DNA from: Planctomycetaceae bacterium
GTDB lineage: Bacteria > Planctomycetota > Planctomycetia > Pirellulales > Pirellulaceae
DNA: 46,067 nucleotides
Reading direction: 5' to 3'
Assembly: GCA_012729315.1 (NCBI GenBank)
Contig: JAAYDI010000037.1
Location: 1-46,067, forward strand
In this document: one piece after another, positions 18,879 to 28,700 of the stretch
Layout of the letters: the number at the start of each line of letters is the position of its first letter
Numbering within the stretch: position 1 is the stretch's first letter
Notes under the pieces: model-generated
Database searches by the model: none
The model's input: only the letters and a program-made list of their open reading frames with translations
Told to the model about the DNA's origin: nothing
Translations under genes and position numbers: made by a program

Positions 18879-19772
18879 TCAGGCGAGTTCCCCGAGAAAC
18901 CGTTCCATGTGTGGCACGATCTCGTCGTACGCGTCCTCCACGACGTAGTGCGAGGCGTCCTCGAGGCGGTGCACCTCCGCACGCGGGAAGATCCGCTGCA
19001 GCCGCTCCAGGCACTCCGGGCGAAAACACCAGTCGCGCATGCCCCAGATAAGCTGACACGGCCGATCGGACAGCGCCGTCAGGTTGCGTTCCAGCTCCTC
19101 CAGGATGCGCCAACTGGCGTGATGCGGCCCACGTGGAATCGCCCGCACGAACTGGTCGATCGCTATCCGGTGCGCCCAGCTGTCGTAGGGAGCCATCAGG
19201 CCGGCCCGGATGTCGGGCGTCATCCGGTCGTGCCGCGCCACCGCCATCCACAGCGCGGCACGGGCGAACAGATTCAGCCGCCGGATGCACCAGCTGCCCA
19301 GCCAGGGAATCCGGCACGCGCGGATCCGCCAGGGGATGTAAGGCGGCGGGAAGGCACCCGTGTTGAACAGTATGAACGCGCGAAAGCGAGCGGGACGCGC
19401 TAACGCCGCCCCCAGCCCGATCGCGCCGCCCCAGTCGTGCACCACCAGCGTGGCGTCCCGCAGCTCCAGGCGGTCGATCACGGTCACCAGGTGGTCCGTG
19501 TTGCGCTGCAGCGAATAATACGCGGGATCCTGCGGTTTGTCGCTCAATCCACACCCGATGTGGTCAACCGCTACCACCCGATGCGTGCGGCGAAAGTGGT
19601 CGATCAGACGCCGCCAGTAGAACGACCAGGTCGGATTGCCGTGGACCATCAACAGCGGCGCACCGGCACCTTCATCCACATAGTGCAGTCGCACTGTACC
19701 GAGCGTCAGATAGCGGGATTCAAACGGGTAAAGTGCGCGCCAAGAGGATGTCGCTGAGGATGTCGCTGCCAT
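18879..19772 (-). CDS. oleB: OleB-like alpha/beta hydrolase (beta-lactone decarboxylase)
   Basis: 297 residues of the haloalkane-dehalogenase-like alpha/beta hydrolase family. YPFESRYLTLGTVRLHYVDEG, MVHGNPTWSFYWRR (oxyanion region, 44-51) and VVAVDHIGCGLSDKP are typical of OleB. The nucleophile is Asp113 in HDWGG and the general base His275 in EDASHYV. OleB splits CO2 from a beta-lactone to leave a long-chain olefin in head-to-head hydrocarbon synthesis. OleC and OleD candidates are in the same window 21-25 kb away. A plain haloalkane dehalogenase is the alternative, but the presence of oleC and oleD favours OleB. It overlaps nothing and begins 43 bases after the CehA-like gene. Confidence 0.8.
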   Translation of the reverse strand: MAATSSATSSWRALYPFESRYLTLGTVRLHYVDEGAGAPLLMVHGNPTWSFYWRRLIDHFRRTHRVVAVDHIGCGLSDKPQDPAYYSLQRNTDHLVTVIDRLELRDATLVVHDWGGAIGLGAALARPARFRAFILFNTGAFPPPYIPWRIRACRIPWLGSWCIRRLNLFARAALWMAVARHDRMTPDIRAGLMAPYDSWAHRIAIDQFVRAIPRGPHHASWRILEELERNLTALSDRPCQLIWGMRDWCFRPECLERLQRIFPRAEVHRLEDASHYVVEDAYDEIVPHMERFLGELA

Positions 19773-19815
19773 GCGGCGAGTATATCGGATCGCGGGTCGA
19801 TCGAGTAGAGCGGGG

Positions 19816-21414
19816 TCACTCGGCCGTGGCCGTCGCCACCCGCTGCTCCCAGAACGCGCGGGCCTGGTCGAGATACCCCATGACTTCTGCTTGCTGCTCG
19901 GCGTCGGCCAGCTTGAGTTGCGCGGCCCGTTCGTTCACCCAGTCCAGGAAGAACTGCGCGGACTGGCGGCTGATCCGCAGCTGGTCCCCAACCTCGACGT
20001 ACCAGGGACCGGTCGACGCGAAGCGAAAAGTCCGCGGGTTGGCGGTGACGGCCCGCACGAGCAGCCAGCCGCTGGCGTCACACGTCACGGGGGGCAACTT
20101 GCCGCGCCGATGGCGATACTCCTCCAGCCGCACCTCCTGCACAACCCGGCCGTTCTGCACCACTTCCAGATAGTCGACACGCTCGCGCACAGCAAGATTC
20201 AACTGGATCGACAGCTCGAGGGTCTCGCCCGGCGCAGCGTGAAACACGTGACCGGGCAGCTGACCGTTGACCAGCGGACGCAGCAGTGGACCGTTCGTCA
20301 CCACGACCCGGCCGGCCCGCAAGCCTTCCCACCAGGCCTCGTGCGTGAACGTGTCTCCGCAGTGCACGTACACGCGATTGTAGCCGACAGGGTTGTCCAG
20401 CACCCCCGAGCCGCTGCCGGCCGACGGTGGTATACGCAGCCCGCAGTTCAACAGGTGGTAGTAGATGTCCTGCGACCAGTAGCCGGTGCCGCGCGGCGGC
20501 GGATAGAACATCCGATCGCGCGGTTTGCCCCACGCCTCGTTGGCCGTCATCCCATCGCGCCGCAGATGATTGTGGGCCAACCCGATGGAATCGGCCAGGC
20601 CCAACGCCACCCACACCGGCATGTCCCACCAGAAGGGCTTCTCGATGTCGATGTGTCCACCCGGTTGCTGGCGGGCCAGCTCGGCAAATCGACTCATCGG
20701 TGGGTACTCACGCTCCGTGCCTGCCGGCAGGTCCAGCGGACGGGGCAGGTTGAAATACAGGAGCGCGCCGCCCCCACGCTCGTCCTCGCCCGCCAATAAT
20801 TGGTAGAAGCGATCGTTGTCGACAGTGATGAGCGCCGGTTCGGGCAGCGGCTTGTCCTTCCAGGCAGTCGTCTCGTTCCACCAGGTGATCACGGGGGCCA
20901 CGTGCAGGTCTTGCGCGAGCATCAACAGAGGCATATCATCCGGCGGTCGGTGGATGTGCAGATCGCCCGACCACCAGCCTTCCTGCCGCATGTTCACGAA
21001 ACGCTCGAGCGAGACTTCCGTATTGTCCGACGCGCCGGGTTTGATCACGAACTCGCCGGATCGCAGCTTGTACTCCGGACCGCGCTCCATCTCGAACGTG
21101 TACCGCCCGGGACGCAGCTCCAGCACGACGCTGCCCGGGAACGCGAAATGGTCCTTCCAGAACGGCAGACGCGGCGCTTTGACCGGCCGGCCACGCGCAT
21201 CGCGTATGAACAGGTTGGCCGCGATCGGCTGACCCGTCTCCGCATCCACCACCCGGATCTCAAACTCGCCCCTGCGCTGGAGACTGGTCGGCTCCAGCCC
21301 CGCAGCACGCGCGCTGAGCACAACCGCGATCATCCCCGCCACCCCCAACACACTCCCGCGGCCCCAGAGGACCGGGGCCGGCAGCTGGCACGCCATCTTG
21401 TCGTGGTCCGTCAT
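19816..21414 (-). CDS. Exported CehA/McbA-type PHP metallohydrolase-like protein
   Basis: 532 residues. The N-terminus carries a hydrophobic segment (GSVLGVAGMIAVVLSARAA), suggesting export. Residues about 35-140 resemble a carboxypeptidase-regulatory/carbohydrate-binding-like beta domain (FEIRVVDAETGQPIAANLFI). GDLHIHRP near 148 is the first PHP metal motif, and further His residues (LAHNHL, YVHCGD) may complete the metal site. The C-terminal half has a beta-sandwich-like character. The family is large in planctomycetes and the substrate is unknown; CehA itself hydrolyses carbaryl. ATG 21414 is preferred because the longer frame upstream is Arg-rich. Confidence 0.72.
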   Translation of the reverse strand: MTDHDKMACQLPAPVLWGRGSVLGVAGMIAVVLSARAAGLEPTSLQRRGEFEIRVVDAETGQPIAANLFIRDARGRPVKAPRLPFWKDHFAFPGSVVLELRPGRYTFEMERGPEYKLRSGEFVIKPGASDNTEVSLERFVNMRQEGWWSGDLHIHRPPDDMPLLMLAQDLHVAPVITWWNETTAWKDKPLPEPALITVDNDRFYQLLAGEDERGGGALLYFNLPRPLDLPAGTEREYPPMSRFAELARQQPGGHIDIEKPFWWDMPVWVALGLADSIGLAHNHLRRDGMTANEAWGKPRDRMFYPPPRGTGYWSQDIYYHLLNCGLRIPPSAGSGSGVLDNPVGYNRVYVHCGDTFTHEAWWEGLRAGRVVVTNGPLLRPLVNGQLPGHVFHAAPGETLELSIQLNLAVRERVDYLEVVQNGRVVQEVRLEEYRHRRGKLPPVTCDASGWLLVRAVTANPRTFRFASTGPWYVEVGDQLRISRQSAQFFLDWVNERAAQLKLADAEQQAEVMGYLDQARAFWEQRVATATAE

Positions 21415-21583
21415 TGCCGTTTCTCGCCGCTCCGCCCGTAACTCTCTCTCCCGCCTGACACGGCCGCCGATTGTACCACATGCCGGCCTGCGATCGACTC
21501 CGGGACGCCCGACGCCTGACCGGGGGCGGGCCGCGGGCCGCCTGGTCCGGCGCGGAGCGGTCTCGGACCTGGCCTGCCGCCGC

Positions 21584-21613
21584 TTGATGCTTTCTGCGCT
21601 CCGTGAATACAAT
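21584..21613 (+). promoter_or_regulatory. Candidate sigma-70 promoter of dnaJ-like gene
   Basis: TTGATG (21584-21589) and TACAAT (21608-21613) are 18 bases apart. Transcription should start about 21620, next to ATG 21621, so the mRNA may be leaderless. Confidence 0.4.
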
Positions 21614-21620
21614 GTGGGAC

Positions 21621-22559
21621 ATGGAAGACTACTACAAAGTGCTGGGCGTCAAACGAGACGCCTCGCAGAAGGATATTCAGCGCGCGTACCGTGAGCTGGC
21701 TCGCAAGTTTCATCCGGACATGAATCCGGGAGACAAGAAAGCCAAAGAGAAGTTCCAGCGGGTACAGCAGGCGTACGACGTACTGAACGATCCGGAAAAG
21801 CGGGATATGTACGATCGGTACGGCAGTTCCTTCCAGTCGGCCGGGACGGGAGGTGGGCCCCGCTATTCCTATCAATACCCGGGTGGTGGGGGCGCCACGT
21901 TTGAAGAGTTTGACTTCAGCCAGCTGTTTGGTGGCCGCGGTTCTGAGGGATTCGCCGACATCTTCCGGCAGTTCAGTGGGGGACGAACGCAGGGACGCCG
22001 CGCGGCGCCGCAGCGCGGCAGTGATCTGCAGCACCAGGTCGAGATTCCCTTCCGCACGTCCATCACCGGCGGCCAGGTGGCGCTGCAGGTACGCCGCCCG
22101 AGCGGCAAGACCGAGTCCATTACGGTCAAAATTCCACCCGGCATTGAAGATGGCAAGAAGATCCGTCTGCGCGGGCAGGGAGATCCGGGGCCCCGGGGTG
22201 GCAACTCCGGCGACCTGCTGATCACCGTGCGCGTCGCCCCACATCCTTACTTCCGCCGCCGCGGCAACGACTTGGAGGTGCTCGTGCCGGTCACGTTGGC
22301 GGAAGCCGCGCTGGGCGCCAAGATCGACGTCCCCACACCCCAGGGTGTGATCACGCTGACAGTCCCCCCCGGCACGTCCGCCGGGCGGCGCCTGCGCGTG
22401 AAGGGGCGAGGTGTAACGACCAGCAAGGGGGGGACCGGAGACCTGTACGCCGAGCTGCGGATCGTGTTGCCCAAGGAAATCGATGAGGCTGCCGCGCGCG
22501 ATATACGGGCGTTCGACCAACGCTACCCGATGAATCCCCGAGCCGATCTGCAATGGTGA
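21621..22559 (+). CDS. CbpA-type DnaJ co-chaperone
   Basis: 312 residues. The J domain is complete (MEDYYKVLGV, HPD at 31-33), followed by a Gly/Phe-rich linker (GGGGATFEEFDFSQLFGGRGSEGF) and two C-terminal peptide-binding domains (FRTSITGGQVALQV, VKIPPGIEDGKKIRLRGQGDPG). The DnaJ zinc finger with its four CxxC motifs is absent, which puts it in the CbpA/DjlA-like class B group. It would stimulate a DnaK ATPase and hand over clients. ATG 21621 is preferred; upstream in-frame GTG 21603 and ATG 21612 overlap the candidate -10 box. Confidence 0.9.
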   Translation: MEDYYKVLGVKRDASQKDIQRAYRELARKFHPDMNPGDKKAKEKFQRVQQAYDVLNDPEKRDMYDRYGSSFQSAGTGGGPRYSYQYPGGGGATFEEFDFSQLFGGRGSEGFADIFRQFSGGRTQGRRAAPQRGSDLQHQVEIPFRTSITGGQVALQVRRPSGKTESITVKIPPGIEDGKKIRLRGQGDPGPRGGNSGDLLITVRVAPHPYFRRRGNDLEVLVPVTLAEAALGAKIDVPTPQGVITLTVPPGTSAGRRLRVKGRGVTTSKGGTGDLYAELRIVLPKEIDEAAARDIRAFDQRYPMNPRADLQW

Positions 22560-22622
22560 AGTACTGGACCTGATATAAGTACCGGGTATAAGTACTGGAC
22601 TTGGTCTTCTGTGAGGTATTCT

Positions 22623-22937
22623 GTGAGCCCGGCACTAGTTGTGATCGTGACGCATGCTGTGATCGGAGCATGGGTGCTTGGTCAGGCCGAAGCCGACCCG
22701 CTGAAGCATCTGTCGCCAGAGGCCCGCGCCAGACTCTTCGGCTCGCTGTTTCTGCTGACCATCGGCTGTCTTGCCTTGGTGATCCTGACCTGGCTGGCGC
22801 TGCGCGCCGGCCGCCGTCACCTGCGCCGCCTCAACGACAGCGCTCCGCTAAGCAGGTCGACCATGCAACCGGACGATTGGGCCAGTAAACCTCTGGCGCC
22901 TCGGCCACCCGCGCGCCCGGACGCCGGCGAGGAGTAA
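22623..22937 (+). CDS. Small membrane protein, unknown
   Basis: 104 residues from GTG 22623 (GAGG at 22613-22616); GTG 22611 is also possible. Two hydrophobic segments, VSPALVVIVTHAVIGAWVLG and FGSLFLLTIGCLALVILTWLALRAG, indicate a two-helix inner-membrane protein with a cytoplasmic Arg-rich turn (GRRHLRRL) and a Pro-rich tail. I do not recognise the family. The short gap after dnaJ contains three partial copies of an AAGTAC motif (22559, 22577, 22590). It is co-oriented with dnaJ and rnpA. Confidence 0.55.
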   Translation: MSPALVVIVTHAVIGAWVLGQAEADPLKHLSPEARARLFGSLFLLTIGCLALVILTWLALRAGRRHLRRLNDSAPLSRSTMQPDDWASKPLAPRPPARPDAGEE

Positions 22938-23060
22938 GCGACGGTGCGGAGCCGGATCGCGGTGGACCAGCGTGCGTCCGGCCCCTGTCATGCAAGGCAA
23001 CCCGTGCCATGCAAGTAGAACGCGACCGGACGAAACACTTGTGCCAGCCTGGAGTCTGGT

Positions 23061-23429
23061 ATGACCGCACACCCACAGGCTTTCCGGCCCGCAGATCGGG
23101 TCCGCCGCCAGGCGGATTTCGATCGTGTGTATCGGTCGCGGCACTACGCCGCCGATCAAACGCTCGTGGTGCAGGGATGTGACAATAATCTGGCACGCAC
23201 GCGACTCGGCCTGTCCGTATCGCGGCGGGCCGGCAACGCCGTCCTGCGCAATCGCTGGAAACGCCTGATCCGTGAGGCGTTTCGCCGCTGCCGAGCCGAA
23301 TTGCCGACCGGCCTGGATCTGGTGGTTCGTCCCCGCCGCGGCGCGTCGCCTGAGTTCGCCCGCGTGGCCCAGGCACTCCCCAGACTCGTGCACCGAATCG
23401 CTCGCCAGTTGCGGAGTCCACCTCGATGA
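23061..23429 (+). CDS. rnpA: Ribonuclease P protein component
   Basis: 122 residues. The core is [28 protein letters not shown], holding the conserved RNR-type basic helix that binds the RNase P RNA. With that RNA it removes 5' leaders from pre-tRNA. An ATG at 23061 gives the usual length. It overlaps yidD by four bases (ATGA), the classic arrangement, but rpmH, which normally precedes rnpA, is not seen in the 120 bases upstream. Confidence 0.93.
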   Translation: MTAHPQAFRPADRVRRQADFDRVYRSRHYAADQTLVVQGCDNNLARTRLGLSVSRRAGNAVLRNRWKRLIREAFRRCRAELPTGLDLVVRPRRGASPEFARVAQALPRLVHRIARQLRSPPR

Positions 23430-23665
23430 CCAGGCTGCGATGTGCCCTGACTGCCGCTTTCACCGGGCTCCTGATCGCGCTTGTACGCGCGTACCAGGTC
23501 ACGCTGAGCCCGTTGCTCGGGGGAGGTTGCCGCTTCCAGCCGACGTGCAGCGTCTACTTCATCGAGGCTGTGCGAAAACACGGTCCCTGGCGCGGCAGCT
23601 GGTGTGGAGTACGCCGCCTCCTACGCTGCCATCCCTTCCATCCAGGTGGTTATGACCCACCGTAA
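23426..23665 (+). CDS. yidD: Membrane protein insertion efficiency factor YidD
   Basis: 79 residues. The conserved block reads [33 protein letters not shown] followed by [13 protein letters not shown], with the invariant Cys residues of the family. It assists YidC in inserting membrane proteins. Its ATG overlaps the rnpA stop. yidC does not follow, unlike in many bacteria; instead there is a 230-base gap and the FlgI-like gene. Confidence 0.93.
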   Translation: MTRLRCALTAAFTGLLIALVRAYQVTLSPLLGGGCRFQPTCSVYFIEAVRKHGPWRGSWCGVRRLLRCHPFHPGGYDPP

Positions 23666-23682
23666 GGCGGGCGGAACGCCTT
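23664..23682 (+). terminator. Weak hairpin after yidD
   Basis: AAGGCG (23664-23669) pairs with CGCCTT (23677-23682) across a 7-base loop just after the yidD stop codon. There is no proper T-run. Confidence 0.25.
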
Positions 23683-23747
23683 GCAGTGGGCGCAGGCCGG
23701 GCAAGTGCTAGCAACTGGGGGGGGGAATGGTCTTGACTGAAACGACC

Positions 23748-23776
23748 TTGACCCCCCTGAAAGCAACGGCTATCGT
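23748..23776 (+). promoter_or_regulatory. Candidate promoter of the FlgI-like gene
   Basis: TTGACC (23748-23753) and TATCGT (23771-23776) are separated by 17 bases; the leader to ATG 23896 would be a little over 110 bases. The -10 matches only 4 of 6. Confidence 0.3.
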
Positions 23777-23895
23777 GCCGCCGCGATTTCCTTTCTCACG
23801 GCCGGATTGCAGTGGCAGGCGGGGAGACGCCACGGGATCGGACGTGGCAGCCGGCGGGTCGCTGATCCTAGGTCAAGCATGGAGCAACATCGGGC

Positions 23896-25728
23896 ATGAT
23901 GCCGCGACTGTCAACCACCACATGGATTGTGGGACTGTTGTTGATCTCGGGCTGCTACTCACCGCTGATGCGCTGGCAGAGTCCCGAGTCTGACAATGTT
24001 GCGCTCCTGGCGGAGGAGGACAACGAAGAGGGTGTGGAGTTGGTGGGGGACACCACCATTCCGCTCGGGCTCGATTACCGCAAGATCGAGGGGGTGTCGC
24101 TGGTCAACGGACTGAACGGGACGGGGGGGGATAGCGGCCCGTCGTCGTTGCGCAGCTCGCTGATTAGCGAGATGCAGTCCTACGACGTGAGAAACCCGCA
24201 GCAGTTGCTGCAATCGCCGACGGTCTCGCTGGTGGTGGTCCGCGGCTGGTTGCCTCCCGGGGTGGAGAAGGGAGACAGTTTTGACGTCGAGGTCGTTGTG
24301 CCACCCAAATCGAAGACGACCAGTTTGCGGCAAGGCTATCTGTTGAAGGGTCGCATGCGCGAGATCCGTGTCCTGGACAATGCGGTGCATTCGGGTCATG
24401 TTGCCGGTCTGGCGCAAGGTCCGGTGATTGTCGACTCGATCTTTGGTGGGACGGACGATGAGGTGCTGGAGACGCGTGGCCGGATCCTGGGCGGTGGGCA
24501 GTCGCAGTTGACACGTCCTTTGGGTCTGGGGATCCGGGGCAATTCCACGGTCAGGCATGCGGCGGCCATTGGCGCAGCGATCAATTCCCGATTCCACAAG
24601 ACTGACCGCAACGGCCAGAGCGGTGTGGCCCGGCCGAAGCGGGACAACTACATCGAGCTGGCCGTACATCCTCGCTACAAGAATAACATTCATCGCTATG
24701 TGCGTGTGGTGCGGAGCATTGCGTTGAAGGAGTCGCCGGGCGAGCGCGTGCTGCGGACGGAATCGCTGGAGCGCCGGCTGCTGGAACCGACCACATCGGC
24801 ACGGGCGGCGCTGCAGCTCGAGGCGATTGGCGAGGACGCGGCCCACATCCTGTTGAAGGGGCTCGAGTCATCGAGTCCCGAGGTACGTTTCTATTCGGCG
24901 GAGGCCCTGGCTTATCTGGACCGGGAAGAGGCGGCCAAGACGCTCGGCTGGGCGGCTGCCAATATCTCGGCCTTCCGCTGGTACGCCCTGACAGCGCTGG
25001 CCACGATGGACCATGTAGCGGCCTACGAGGCGCTCAACGAACTGTTGCACGTTCCCAGCGCCGAGACGCGGTACGGCGCGTTCCGCGCCCTGCGGAGCCG
25101 CAACGCGGCCGATCCGCTGGTGCGTGGTGAATCGCTCGGCGGCGGGTTTGCGTTCCACGTGATCAGCTCCGAAGCGGCTCCCATGATCCATGTGTCGAAA
25201 TCGCAGCGTCCGGAAATCGTGTTGTTCGGCCAGCACCAGAAGGTGGTGCCGCCGGCCTTCCTGTTTGCCGGCAAGGAGATCATGATCAAGGGGACCGAAG
25301 ACGGCCGCCTCCGCCTCATCCGGTTCACAACCGGGGACCAGGAGGACCCGCAGGAGACGTGTGACGCGGAAGTGGACCCGATGATCCGCGCCATCGTGCG
25401 GCTGGGCGGCGGGTATTGCGAGGTGGTGCAAGCCTTGCGGGAAGCGCGGCAGGGGGGCTATCTTGATGCCAAGGTGGTCGTCAACGCCATGGCGCGGCCG
25501 AACCGCACGTACCATGGAGACGACGCATCTGAGGCGACCAGTCCGGACGAGCCCCCGATTCGGGTCGCCAACCCGGTGCCTGAACTGTTTGTGGACCGTC
25601 TCGAGACGGACGGCGAAACGGCAGATACCATGCCGCGTTATGAACCTGAGGAGGTCTCCGAGACGCCGGCGGAAGACAGCGACACCAGCTCATTCATGGG
25701 TAGAATGCGGAACTGGTTCGCGAAATAA
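23896..25728 (+). CDS. FlgI (P-ring)-like lipoprotein with HEAT-type repeats
   Basis: 610 residues. The start MMPRLSTTTWIVGLLLISGC ends in a lipobox (Cys20), indicating a lipoprotein. Residues about 55-260 resemble the flagellar P-ring protein FlgI: IEGVSLVNGLNGTGGDSG, SLVVVRGWLPPGVEKGDSFDVEVVVPPKSKTTSLRQGYLLKG and GLAQGPVIVD. The region 290-400 is helical and HEAT-like (SSPEVRFYSAEALAYLDREEAAKTL, SAETRYGAFRALRSRNAADPL). The C-terminus is acidic and probably disordered. It is much longer than canonical FlgI and has Cys20 where FlgI has a cleavable signal. It may be a planctomycete-specific P-ring-like envelope protein rather than a true P-ring subunit. Confidence 0.7.
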   Translation: MMPRLSTTTWIVGLLLISGCYSPLMRWQSPESDNVALLAEEDNEEGVELVGDTTIPLGLDYRKIEGVSLVNGLNGTGGDSGPSSLRSSLISEMQSYDVRNPQQLLQSPTVSLVVVRGWLPPGVEKGDSFDVEVVVPPKSKTTSLRQGYLLKGRMREIRVLDNAVHSGHVAGLAQGPVIVDSIFGGTDDEVLETRGRILGGGQSQLTRPLGLGIRGNSTVRHAAAIGAAINSRFHKTDRNGQSGVARPKRDNYIELAVHPRYKNNIHRYVRVVRSIALKESPGERVLRTESLERRLLEPTTSARAALQLEAIGEDAAHILLKGLESSSPEVRFYSAEALAYLDREEAAKTLGWAAANISAFRWYALTALATMDHVAAYEALNELLHVPSAETRYGAFRALRSRNAADPLVRGESLGGGFAFHVISSEAAPMIHVSKSQRPEIVLFGQHQKVVPPAFLFAGKEIMIKGTEDGRLRLIRFTTGDQEDPQETCDAEVDPMIRAIVRLGGGYCEVVQALREARQGGYLDAKVVVNAMARPNRTYHGDDASEATSPDEPPIRVANPVPELFVDRLETDGETADTMPRYEPEEVSETPAEDSDTSSFMGRMRNWFAK

Positions 25729-25770
25729 TGACACGATCGGTGGACATCGCGACCTGGTGGCTGGCCCGCT

Positions 25771-28700
25771 ATGCTGAAGGCTTTGGAACTCGTCGGCTTC
25801 AAGAGCTTCGCGGACAAGACGCGATTCGAGTTCCCGCCGGGGATCACGGTCGTGGTCGGCCCCAACGGCTCTGGTAAGTCGAACCTTGTCGACGCCATCA
25901 AGTGGGTGCTGGGCGAACAGAGCGCCAAGAGCCTGCGCGGCAAGGACATGTCCGACGTGATCTTCAAGGGCAGCGGGCAGGGGCACCGCAAGGTGATGAA
26001 CGCGGCGGAAGCCACGATCGTGTTCGACAACTCGGATGGCCGCCTGAGCATCGATGCGCCCGAGGTCCACGTCACGCGCCGCGTGTATCGCAGCGGCGAG
26101 GGGGAGTATCTGATCAACCGGCAGGCGTGCCGGCTCAAAGACGTCCGCGACCTGTTCCGGGGCACCGGCGTGGGCGCCGACGCGTACAGCCTGATTGAAC
26201 AGGGTAAGGTGGACCGGTTGCTGCAGGCGTCGCCGCGAGACCGCCGGGCGATCTTCGAAGAGGCGGCCGGTATCAGCCGCTTCAAGGCGAAGAAGATCGA
26301 GGCACAGCGGCGTCTGGAACGCGTGGACCAGAACCTGCTGCGGCTGTCGGACATCGTGGAAGAGGTTGGCAACCGGTTGCGGAGCGTTCGCTCACAGGCG
26401 GCCAAAGCGCAGCGGTATCGCGAGTACACGATGCGGCTGCAGCAGCTGCGCACGCAGGTGGCATTGACCGAGTGGCGTGCCCTGACCGCGCGACTCGACG
26501 TGGCGGAAGGGGAGCTGCAACGGCTGGGCGACATGCTGGCCCGGGCCACGGCCGAAATGACCGCGGCCGAAGCGCGGGTGCTGGAATTCGAGACCGAACT
26601 CGTGTCCGTCTCCGAGACGATGCGCGAACGCGAGCACCGCGCGGCCCGGAATCACGAACAGATCATTGCGCGGGAGGCGGTCATCGAGCGGGAGCGGCAG
26701 CATCTGGCCGACGTGGATGCCGAGTCCGTGCGTGCCCGGTCGCAACTGGCGCTGCTCTCCTGCCGCGCGGACGATGTCGCGCACCGGTTGCAGGAGACCC
26801 GAGCGCAGGTGGCGGCCGCCGAAGCGGAGGAGGCGGCGATTACCGCGCGTCTGGCCGAGCAGGACGCCGAGGTCACGCAGACGCTGGCCCAGCTGGACGC
26901 CGCGCGGAACGACCTGGAGGGGCTGCGGGCGACCTATCTGGATCATGTGAAGCGTGCCAGCCAGACCGCCGGCGAGATCGCGCTGCACGAAACCCAGCGC
27001 GCGGCGACCGAGTCGGTGCTGCAGCGCTGCCGCGAACACCTGGAACGGCTGGAGCGGGAGCGGAGCGAACATGGCGCGCGGCTGGAGGCGGCGCGCCAGG
27101 CCGAACACGCCGCGGCGGTGCGGCTGGCGGAACTGGCCGGACGCCTGGTGACGGCCGAACGGGACCGGGACGAAAACCAGCGGCTGCTGGTCAGCCGCCG
27201 CGAGGAGGTTGCCCTGCAGCGCGCGCGGCTGGAGGGCGTGGGGGAGCGGGCGACGCTGCTTGACGAACTCGAACGCCGCAACGAAGGTCTCACTGCCGGC
27301 GTCCAGCAGGTAATGGCCCGCGCCCGCCGCGAGCCGGACGGTGTTTTGGGAGACGTGGTCGGACTGGTGGCCGACACGATGGAAGTTCCCATGCAGTGGG
27401 CGCCGCTGGTGGATGCCGCGCTCGGGCCGATCGCCCAGTACGTGGTGCTGCGCGACGACCGTGCGCTGCAGGCGATCGCCGCCGGGCAGATCCGCCTGGC
27501 CGGCCGTGTGGGCTTCATCGCGCTGCCCGATGTGCCGGCCTCTCCGTACACCGGGTTGGATCTGGACGGCCGCGATGGAGTCCTGGGCCGCCTCGATCGA
27601 TTGGTCCAGCCGACGGCCGGCATGCAGCCGCTGATCGAGCAGTTGCTTGGACGCACCTGGGCGGTGGAAATGCTCGAACACGCGCGGCAGCTCCGCGCCG
27701 CGGGGCTGACCGGCGTCTGCCTGGTGACGCTGGCGGGCGAAGTTGTCACGGCGGACGGGACGGTGATTGCCGGTCCGAAAGACGTGGCCGGCCTGATCTC
27801 CCGCCGCACCGAGCTGCGGGAACTCCGCCGCGAAGAAGCTGTGCTTCGCCAGCAGGTCGGCGCCGGGGAGCAGGAGGTCCTGCGCCTGCACGAGAACATC
27901 GACCAGCAGCAGGTGGCACTGCGGCTGTTAGCCGACCAGCATGCCGCGTGCGGGCGCGAGCTGGCCGATCACCAGGTCGTCTGCCGCACGCTGGATGGGC
28001 AGCTCGCGCAGTTCGACGACGATGCCGCGGAAGTGCAAACGGAGCTGGCAGCGGCCGAGCACCAGCTCGAGGCACTGGCCGGTCAGCGCGACGAGTCCGG
28101 CCGGCAGCTGGCGCAGTGGGAGGCCCACGTGGCCGAACTGGAAGTGGCGGTGCAGCAGGGGGAGGGCCAGCTGGACGCGGGTCAACGGCAGCTGCACGAG
28201 TTCCAGCAGCGCGCCACGGCGACGCGCGTGGAACATGCCAAGAGCGAACAGCGCCTGCACGGGATGCGCGTGCAGCTCAGCCAGTTCGAGACGGACCGGG
28301 AAGAGCGGGCGCGGGCGCTGACCGAGGTGGAACAGCAGCTCGCCAGTGCGGCGCAGCGCCGCCAGGCGGCCGTCCAGAACACGCTCCAGGCGACCTCCGA
28401 CCTGGCCGGCCTGTACCTCGACAAGGATGCCCTCACGCAGGACATCGCCGCACTCGCCCGGCGCCATCAGGAACTCGCGGCGCAGCGCGCACAGCTGGCC
28501 GAACAGCTGAAAGCCAAGCAGCGCGAACTTGGACAGGTGCGCGACAAACTGCACCAGGGTGAACTGGCGGCTGGCGAGGTGCGCCACGAACGGGCCACGC
28601 TCGCCGATCGGCTGCGCGAGGACTATGGCATCGACATCGCCGCGCTGGTCGATGACGCGGACGACCCGCAGCTGCAGCCATGCGAAGCGGTCGAGCAGGA

